Assembly: GCA_037382365.1 (NCBI GenBank) | Contig: JARRPZ010000001.1 | Location: forward strand, 1 to 64,000 | Direction: 5' to 3' | DNA length: 64,000 nt | Origin: Lentisalinibacter sp037382365 | Lineage (GTDB): Bacteria; Pseudomonadota; Gammaproteobacteria; Steroidobacterales; Woeseiaceae | Shown: positions 58,804-64,000 of the stretch, piece by piece | Layout: each line of letters begins with the position of its first letter | How positions within the stretch are numbered: the first letter of the stretch is position 1 | Notes under the pieces: model-generated | The model's database searches: none | What the model was told of the DNA's origin: nothing | The model's input: only the letters and a program-made list of their open reading frames with translations | Translations under genes and position numbers: made by a program

Positions 58804-60861
58804 TCATGCATCGGGGCGAATGAGGATGTTCCCGAATTCATCCACCTTGCCGGTGTGTCCGGGCAGGATCAGCGTCGTGGAGTCCATCTCCAGAATGATC
58901 GCCGGACCCGGTATCTCGTTACCCGCCTCCAGTTTGGAACGATGATACAGCTTCGCCTTCCGGTCCTTGCCGTCGACGTAGACGTCGTGTTCGGCGATGA
59001 CCGCCGCCTTCGCACTCTTGCCGCCCTTCTCGATGACTGCCGGCTTCACCGTGGTGGGCTTGCCGTTTACCACCGCGCGGAGATTCACGAGCTCCTTCTC
59101 CTCCTCGAGGGCGAAGGTGAACAGCTGACGATGCATCTCGTCGAACTGATCGCCGATCGCATCGAGGCCTTTCTTGCGCACCTCGTCCAGATCCACGTCC
59201 ACCGTGAGGGTGAGCCCCTGACCGTGATAACGCAGGTCGGCCTGATAGGTGAGGGTCTGATCCTTCTTCGGCACGCCCTCCTTGTCCAGAGTCCTGGAGG
59301 CTTTCGTCGCGAGCTTGTCGAAGATCTTCTCGAGACCGTTCGGCGTCGTATCGGAGAAACGCTTGATATAGGTGCGCGCCGCCTCGTTCCGCATGCGGGT
59401 CGTCGCGTCGCCGTAGGCACAGAGCACACCCGGTCCCGGCGGGATGATGACGGGCCAGGCGTTCATCAGACGCCCGAGCGCGTTCGCATGCAGGGGGCCC
59501 GCGCCGCCGAATGCGATCAGCGCGAAATCCCGCGGATCGTAGCCCTTCTCCACCGACACCAGTCGGAGCGCGCCGAACATGTTCTCGTTGACCAGTTTGA
59601 TGATGCCTTCGGCGGCCTTCTTCAGAGGCAACCCGAGGGCCTTCGCCACCTGCTTCACGGCCTTCTCGGCGAGGTCGTGGCGGATCTCCATGTCCCCGCC
59701 AAGCCGCGCATCGGTCGGCAGGTAGCCGAGTACCACGTTCGCGTCCGTCACGGTCGGCGCTTCGCCGCCCTTGTTGTACGCGGCCGGTCCCGGATCGGCA
59801 CCGGCACTCTCCGGCCCCACCCGGAGCGCCCCGGTCAGCTCCGGCACGTGGGCGATCGAGCCGCCACCTGCACCGACCGTCCGCACGTCCACCGACGAGG
59901 CGCGCACGGTCACGTCGCCGACGCTGGTCTCGCGGCGCAGCTGGGCATATCCGTTCTCGACCAGCGCCACGTCCGTGGAGGTGCCCCCCATGTCGAACGT
60001 GAGCAGATTCTCGTAGCCCGCCTGCTTCGCCACCCAGATGGCGCCCGATACGCCACCGGCCGGTCCGCTCATGAGCAGGTTCACCGGATAGTTGCGCGCC
60101 TGCGTCGCAGACGCGAGACCACCGTCCGATCGAAGGACGTGCAACTGGACTTCCTTGTTCAGGTCCTTGCGCAGGTTGCGTCGCAGGTTGTTGATGTAGG
60201 AGTCCACTTTGGGGCGGACATAGGAATTGGCCACCGTCGTGATCGCCCGTTCGTATTCCTGCATCTCGGGCACGACTTCGGAAGACAGAGAGACGGGCGT
60301 CTCGGGGAAGACCTTCCTGGCGACCTTCGCCACCTCTCGCTCATTCGAGGCATTGGCGTAGGAGTTGATCAACGACACCGTGAGCGCTTCGACGCCCTTA
60401 CCTTTCAGTCGCTTCAGCTCTTTCTCCAGTCCCCGTTTGTCGAGCTTTGTGACCACCTTTCCATCGGCGCCCATGCGCTCGTCGGCCTCGACCGTCAGGG
60501 CCAGCGGAGCGAGCGGTGCGCTCTTGTTGTAGATGACCCAACCGCCGAGCCCGCCGGGGACGAAGGACCTGGCGATCTGCAGGACCTGCCGATAGCCTTT
60601 CGTGGTGATCAGCCCCACGGTCGCACCCTTGCCCTCCAGGATCGTGTTCGTCGCGACCGTCGTGCCGTGCATCACGTGGGTGATCTTCTTCGGGTCGATG
60701 TCGGCCTCGCTGCAGATCCTGGCGATGCCGTTCAGGACCCCGATGGACGAATCCGACGGTGTGCTCGGGACTTTGGCGGTCCAGGTGTCACCGGTCTTCT
60801 CGTCGACGAGCAATAGATCTGTGAACGTGCCACCCACGTCCACGCCGAGTCGGTAGGCCAT
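58804..60861 (-). CDS. Hydantoinase/oxoprolinase subunit A (HyuA)
   Basis: A 685-residue ATPase subunit. RLGVDVGGTFTDLLLVDE begins an actin-like nucleotide fold, and MHGTTVATNTILEGKGA, FDMGGTSTDVALVENG and GAGGGSIAHVPE are diagnostic. It activates the amide or ketone substrate by phosphorylation for HyuB. Known relatives act on N-methylhydantoin, 5-oxoproline, acetone or acetophenone. The neighbouring amidohydrolase favours a cyclic amide, but this is inference. Confidence 0.91.
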   Translation of the reverse strand: MAYRLGVDVGGTFTDLLLVDEKTGDTWTAKVPSTPSDSSIGVLNGIARICSEADIDPKKITHVMHGTTVATNTILEGKGATVGLITTKGYRQVLQIARSFVPGGLGGWVIYNKSAPLAPLALTVEADERMGADGKVVTKLDKRGLEKELKRLKGKGVEALTVSLINSYANASNEREVAKVARKVFPETPVSLSSEVVPEMQEYERAITTVANSYVRPKVDSYINNLRRNLRKDLNKEVQLHVLRSDGGLASATQARNYPVNLLMSGPAGGVSGAIWVAKQAGYENLLTFDMGGTSTDVALVENGYAQLRRETSVGDVTVRASSVDVRTVGAGGGSIAHVPELTGALRVGPESAGADPGPAAYNKGGEAPTVTDANVVLGYLPTDARLGGDMEIRHDLAEKAVKQVAKALGLPLKKAAEGIIKLVNENMFGALRLVSVEKGYDPRDFALIAFGGAGPLHANALGRLMNAWPVIIPPGPGVLCAYGDATTRMRNEAARTYIKRFSDTTPNGLEKIFDKLATKASRTLDKEGVPKKDQTLTYQADLRYHGQGLTLTVDVDLDEVRKKGLDAIGDQFDEMHRQLFTFALEEEKELVNLRAVVNGKPTTVKPAVIEKGGKSAKAAVIAEHDVYVDGKDRKAKLYHRSKLEAGNEIPGPAIILEMDSTTLILPGHTGKVDEFGNILIRPDA

Positions 60862-61000
60862 GGCTTCCCCTCAATGGATTTGATTCATCTGCACCGGTAC
60901 GCCTCGTCCACCGTACCACGATCGTAAACGTCTCCCCGCAGTCGCACTCAGTCTCGCGAGTTTCCTCTCCGCCGGCAACCATGGCCGCCGCGGCCTGCGG

Positions 61001-61927
61001 TCAGTCACCGGCAGCGGTCCGCTCCCGCGCGACGTCCGGAAACATACCGGCTTTCGGTAACATCGCCGGCACGCCACGCCCGAGTTGTTCCTCCAGCCAC
61101 AGACTGGTCTCGATGATCTTGGGGAGCGACACTCCGGTCTCTATTCCGGAGCGCTCCAGCAGGTAGATGAGATCGTCCGTGGGTATATTACCGGTCGCCG
61201 CGGGCGCGAACGGACAGCCCCCGATACCGCCGATACTCGCGTCCAGTGAGGTCACGCCGGCATCTACTGCCGCCTGAGCATTCGCGAGCCCCGTGTTCCG
61301 CGTATTGTGAAGATGGCAACGCAGGGGCATGCCCGGCAGTGCCTCTGCCAGCCGGCCCAGCAGATCGCTCACCTGAGCCGGCACGGCGACGCCGATGCTG
61401 TCCGCGATCGCCAGCTCGACGGGCGCGGCCTCTGCGACACGTCGCGCGATCTCGATCACGCGTTCCGGCGCCACCTCCCCTTCGAATGGACAACCGAAAG
61501 CCGATGACACCGTGATGTTGGCCCGGATACCGGCCGACTTCGCCTGCGACGCGATCTTCAGCCACGCCTCGATGGACTCCTCACTACTGACGCCCTGGTT
61601 GCGTCGGTTGTAGGTATCGCTGGCCACCACGACCATCCCGACCTCGTCGATACCGCAGTCCCGCGCCCGCTGGAAGCCTTTCTCGTTCAGCACCAGGCCG
61701 ATATAGGTGACGTCATCAAGCTTCGGCAGTGCGGCCACCAGTTCCTCGGCACCGGCCATCTGCGGGACCCGTCGCGGATCGACGAAGCTGGTGACTTCCA
61801 GACGGCGGATTCCCGCCTCCACGGCTCGCCGGATGAACGCGATCCTGGTCTCCAGCGGGAGTACTTCGGGTTCCGACTGCAGGCCGTCGCGGGGCCCGAC
61901 TTCCACGATCGATATGCGACGCGCCAT
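61001..61927 (-). CDS. Hydroxymethylglutaryl-CoA lyase-type enzyme
   Basis: A 308-residue TIM-barrel lyase. VEVGPRDGLQSEPEVLP is the first metal-site motif, EVTSFVDPRRVPQM the second. CHLHNTRNTGLANA and the catalytic loop GGCPFAPAATGN (with Cys) near 266 match HMG-CoA lyase. It splits 3-hydroxy-3-methylglutaryl-CoA or a similar 3-hydroxy-3-acyl-CoA to acetyl-CoA and a ketone acid. An AGGGGTGAA ribosome site precedes ATG 61927. It opens the minus-strand locus behind a promoter overlapped by a TTGTATACAA site. Confidence 0.9.
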   Translation of the reverse strand: MARRISIVEVGPRDGLQSEPEVLPLETRIAFIRRAVEAGIRRLEVTSFVDPRRVPQMAGAEELVAALPKLDDVTYIGLVLNEKGFQRARDCGIDEVGMVVVASDTYNRRNQGVSSEESIEAWLKIASQAKSAGIRANITVSSAFGCPFEGEVAPERVIEIARRVAEAAPVELAIADSIGVAVPAQVSDLLGRLAEALPGMPLRCHLHNTRNTGLANAQAAVDAGVTSLDASIGGIGGCPFAPAATGNIPTDDLIYLLERSGIETGVSLPKIIETSLWLEEQLGRGVPAMLPKAGMFPDVARERTAAGD

Positions 61928-61961
61928 TTCACCCCTGATCGTTCTGACCATCGACTACGCT

Positions 61962-61989
61962 ATTGTATACAAGCCGGATCGACAGACAA
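61962..61989 (-). promoter_or_regulatory. Promoter of the HMG-lyase/hyuAB operon
   Basis: On the minus strand TTGTCT (61989-61984, 4/6) and TACAAT (61967-61962, 5/6) are 16 bases apart. The start would be near 61955, about 28 bases before the lyase ATG. The -10 overlaps the TTGTATACAA operator, so a bound protein would block the promoter directly. Confidence 0.55.
61963..61972. promoter_or_regulatory. Palindromic operator 1 (TTGTATACAA)
   Basis: A perfect 10-bp palindrome with central GT-AC halves, like operators of FadR-subfamily GntR proteins. It covers the -10 of the HMG-lyase promoter. A second near-identical site lies 63 bases to the right. Confidence 0.7.
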
Positions 61990-62008
61990 GCTAACTGCGG
62001 TTTGTCTG
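61983..62008. promoter_or_regulatory. Inverted repeat at the centre of the divergent promoter
   Basis: CAGACAA (61983-61989) and TTGTCTG (62002-62008) form a perfect 7-bp dyad with a 12-base centre. Each arm supplies a TTGTCT -35-like hexamer, one per strand. It lies between the two TTGTATACA sites, so the region is symmetric around it. Confidence 0.5.
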
Positions 62009-62025
62009 CCGCCAGACCGCCAAAA

Positions 62026-62035
62026 TTGTATACAC
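62026..62035. promoter_or_regulatory. Palindromic operator 2 (TTGTATACAC)
   Basis: This matches operator 1 at 9 of 10 positions and lies 63 bases from it, about six helical turns, so both sites face the same way. It lies about 65 bases before the CoA transferase start, beside TATACA/TACACT -10-like hexamers for the plus-strand operon. The plus-strand -35 is not clear. Confidence 0.65.
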
Positions 62036-62098
62036 TAACCGTCGCCTCAGTGGTGGACGATCGCTGTGGTTCGAGCTTGAGTCATTCGGAGAACATGC

Positions 62099-63310
62099 AT
62101 GTCGAGTGTATCGGAAAACCGGGGCCCCCTCGCTGATCTGCGCGTAGTCGAGATGGGGACCCTGCTCGCAGGGCCGTTCTGCGGCCAGCTGCTCGGCGAT
62201 TTCGGCGCCGAAGTCATCAAGATAGAACCGCCGGGACAGGGCGATCCCATGCGTGACTGGGGCCAGGAGAAGGCGCATGGCAAATCGCTCTGGTGGCCGG
62301 TCATCGCCCGCAACAAGAAGTCGGTCACGGTCAATCTCCGCATGGAGGAAGGCCAGGAGATCATCCGTCAGCTCGTGCGGGAAGCCGACTTCCTCCTGGA
62401 GAATTTCCGCCCGGGCACGATGGAGCGCTGGAATCTCTCCTACGACGACCTCAGGAAGATCAACCCGGGGCTCATCATGATCCGGGTGTCCGGGTTCGGT
62501 CAGACCGGTCCCTATGCCAGGCGCGCCGGCTTCGGCGCGGTCGGGGAGTCTATGGGCGGGCTGCGCTACGTCTGCGGCGATCCCTCGGCACCGCCGAGTC
62601 GGGTCGGCATCAGTATCGGCGATTCGCTGGCGGCGACTTTCGCCACGGTCGGTGCCCTGGCCGCGTTGCACCATCGTGAGCGGACCGGCGAAGGCCAGGT
62701 CGTCGATTCGGCGATCTACGAGGCCGTCCTGAACATGATGGAATCACTGATCACCGAGTACGACAAGGCGGACTACATCAGGGAGCGCCAGGGATCCATA
62801 CTGCCCGGTGTGGCGCCGTCCAACGTCTACCCGACGAAGGACGGCAAGTTGCTCCTGATCGCGGCCAACCAGGACACGGTGTTCCGCCGCCTCGCCGAGG
62901 CGATGGGCCGACCCGAACTGGCCGAGGACGAACGCTACCGCAGCCACTCCTCGCGAGGCGCCAATCAGCAGGAACTCGACGAACTCGTCGCGGACTGGAC
63001 CCGTACCAGGGATCAGAAGACGCTGATCGATCTGATGGAAGAATTCGGGATTCCCGCCGGCGGCATTTACCGGGCACCGGAGATGCTCGAGGACGCCCAC
63101 TTCCGAGCCCGCGAAGCGATCATCGAGACCATGCATCCCGAGTTCGGCAAGCTCAGGATGCAGAACGTGGCGCCCAAACTCTCCGCGACACCGGGATCTG
63201 TGCGCACGGCGGGGCCCGCACTCGGCGAGCATACGGACGAGGTGCTCTCCGGCATCCTCGGATTCGATGCGGAGCGCCTGGCTTCGCTACGCGAGGCAGG
63301 CGCCATCTAG
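62099..63310 (+). CDS. Class III CoA transferase (CaiB/BaiF family)
   Basis: A 403-residue family III CoA transferase. LADLRVVEMGTLLAGPFCGQ, DFGAEVIKIEPPGQGDPMRD and RERTGEGQVVDSAIYEA are diagnostic, and the catalytic Asp is probably in SIGDSLAATFATV near residue 182. It forms a CoA thioester from the locus's acid, possibly with the HMG-lyase product or a succinyl-CoA donor. It is a paralogue of the 40.6-kb transferase and leads the plus-strand operon. Confidence 0.91.
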   Translation: MSSVSENRGPLADLRVVEMGTLLAGPFCGQLLGDFGAEVIKIEPPGQGDPMRDWGQEKAHGKSLWWPVIARNKKSVTVNLRMEEGQEIIRQLVREADFLLENFRPGTMERWNLSYDDLRKINPGLIMIRVSGFGQTGPYARRAGFGAVGESMGGLRYVCGDPSAPPSRVGISIGDSLAATFATVGALAALHHRERTGEGQVVDSAIYEAVLNMMESLITEYDKADYIRERQGSILPGVAPSNVYPTKDGKLLLIAANQDTVFRRLAEAMGRPELAEDERYRSHSSRGANQQELDELVADWTRTRDQKTLIDLMEEFGIPAGGIYRAPEMLEDAHFRAREAIIETMHPEFGKLRMQNVAPKLSATPGSVRTAGPALGEHTDEVLSGILGFDAERLASLREAGAI

Positions 63311-63955
63311 ATGTCGCGGGTCCTCGAAGACGACTATCGGCAGGCGGGCTTCGGGGGCCGCCTGGAACCCGGACCGAAACCCGCATTACTGGTCATCGAT
63401 TTCGTGCGCGCCTATCTCGAGCCGGAGTGTCCGCTGTACGCCGGCGTGGAGGAACCCCTCGAACGCTGCAGGACACTGCTCGCCGGTGCGCGCAGGGCGG
63501 GCGTGCCGGTGCTGCACACGAATGTGGCCTTCACGCCCGGCGGAATCGACGGCGGGATCTTCTACCGCAAGGTGGGCGCGCTCCGCTATCTCGACCGCGG
63601 CTCGCCTTACGGCGATTTCGCCGAGGGACTGGAACCCGCCGACGGGGAACCCGTCGTAACGAAACAGTACGCCAGTGCCTTCTTCGGCACGTCCCTCGCC
63701 TCGACGTTGACGAGTCTCGGTATCGACAGCGTATTCATTGCCGGACTGACCACCAGCGGGTGCGTCCGTGCTTCTGCGGTAGATGCGATGCAGCACGGAT
63801 TCCGTCCGTTCGTCGTACGGGAAGCGGTCGGCGACCGGGATCCGGCGCCCCACGAGGCGAACCTGTTCGACCTGCAGGCTAAATATGCAGAGGTCGTGTC
63901 TCTCGAGGAGACGCTGACCGCGCTGACCAGCCGCGCAACCGGATCCGCCTCTTGA
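63311..63955 (+). CDS. Isochorismatase-family cysteine hydrolase (N-carbamoylsarcosine amidase-like)
   Basis: A 214-residue alpha/beta hydrolase with the family triad. Asp is in PALLVIDFVRAY near residue 23, Lys in VVTKQYASAFFGT near 118, and Cys in LTTSGCVRASAVDAM near 150. The LTTSGCVRA loop with Thr-Thr is typical of amidases such as N-carbamoylsarcosine amidase rather than isochorismatase. ATG 63311 follows the CoA transferase stop with no gap. Together with HyuAB it suggests hydrolysis of a carbamoyl intermediate. Confidence 0.86.
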   Translation: MSRVLEDDYRQAGFGGRLEPGPKPALLVIDFVRAYLEPECPLYAGVEEPLERCRTLLAGARRAGVPVLHTNVAFTPGGIDGGIFYRKVGALRYLDRGSPYGDFAEGLEPADGEPVVTKQYASAFFGTSLASTLTSLGIDSVFIAGLTTSGCVRASAVDAMQHGFRPFVVREAVGDRDPAPHEANLFDLQAKYAEVVSLEETLTALTSRATGSAS

Positions 63956-64000
63956 TCGGCCCGATAGGCTGCGTAACCATCGCGGTCCCGGATCTCGATC
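63952..64000 (+). CDS. Start of a VOC/glyoxalase-family gene, cut by the right edge
   Basis: The frame opens with TTG at 63952, overlapping the hydrolase stop as TTGA, and stays open for 16 codons to the window edge. The residues I-G-P-I-G-C-V-T-I-A-V-P-D-L-D end in a pattern (CVTIAVPDLD) typical of the first beta strand of vicinal oxygen chelate proteins. It is probably the next gene of the operon. The rest is outside the window, so the function is unknown. Confidence 0.5.
   Translation, partial: MIGPIGCVTIAVPDLD

Noticed and set aside
58789..60816. A 675-codon open frame antisense to hyuA
   Set aside because: The minus strand carries diagnostic HyuA motifs throughout. The plus-strand frame exists because stop codons are rare in the complementary frame.
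1..64000. CRISPR arrays, insertion sequences, prophage or integrative element
   Set aside because: No regularly spaced repeats, transposase or integrase motifs, terminal repeats or tRNA-linked attachment sites were seen in any part of the window.

Overview
The window is GC-rich, densely coded bacterial chromosome with no rRNA, tRNA, CRISPR, transposase or phage genes that I could recognise. The order fabD-fabG-acpP-fabF-pabB-pabC-mltG-tmk-holB-pilZ, a gspG-N type II secretion operon, an orphan-type PilZ protein and a rhombosortase point to a gammaproteobacterium. A PEP-CTERM protein, a TRAP transporter and several CoA-linked catabolic genes suggest an environmental (sediment, soil or marine) lineage. 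I cannot name a genus from the sequence.

Layout. 1-4.1 kb: an SDR oxidoreductase, then a CorA-type metal transporter overlapping a long MscS-type channel. 4.1-8.5 kb: a cell-surface signalling trio (ECF sigma factor, FecR-like regulator, TonB-dependent receptor), with a candidate ECF promoter in front. 8.5-15.7 kb: a glycerophosphodiesterase, a ferredoxin-NADP reductase-like flavoprotein and a ThsB-like TIR protein on the minus strand, then an EEP-family hydrolase, a FadJ-type beta-oxidation enzyme and a double cyclic-nucleotide-domain rhodanese. 15.4-24.1 kb: the minus-strand fatty-acid/folate/DNA-replication cluster. 24.2-30.4 kb: rhombosortase, divergent from a tightly overlapping gspGHIJKLMN operon. 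30.4-36.5 kb: an AddA/AddB-like helicase-nuclease pair. 36.5-45.1 kb: an aminotransferase, then a minus-strand catabolic operon (FAD oxidoreductase, MaoC, acyl-CoA dehydrogenase, CoA transferase, an unknown protein, MFS carrier). 45.1-50.7 kb: an unusually long non-coding gap with a clear terminator and promoter at its left end, mercaptopyruvate sulfurtransferase, etfBA, and redox genes. 50.8-56.1 kb: TRAP permeases on the minus strand and the TRAP binding protein on the plus strand, separated by a PEP-CTERM gene and a GST. 56.1-64 kb: a GntR regulator, hydantoinase/oxoprolinase HyuB-HyuA and HMG-CoA-lyase-type genes on the minus strand, divergent from a CoA transferase, a cysteine hydrolase and the start of a VOC-family gene.

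How the parts work together. The two acyl-CoA modules (12-14 kb and 40-43.5 kb) make reduced flavin and NADH, and electrons from the acyl-CoA dehydrogenase probably pass to the ETF encoded at 46.8-48.5 kb. Two regulatory readings stand out. First, a textbook sigma-54 promoter lies upstream of the PEP-CTERM gene. Second, two copies of a TTGTATACA palindrome lie in the divergent promoter of the 62 kb locus, probably bound by the GntR regulator encoded at its far end. The most open questions are the lone ThsB-like TIR protein and the 45.3-45.8 kb gap.
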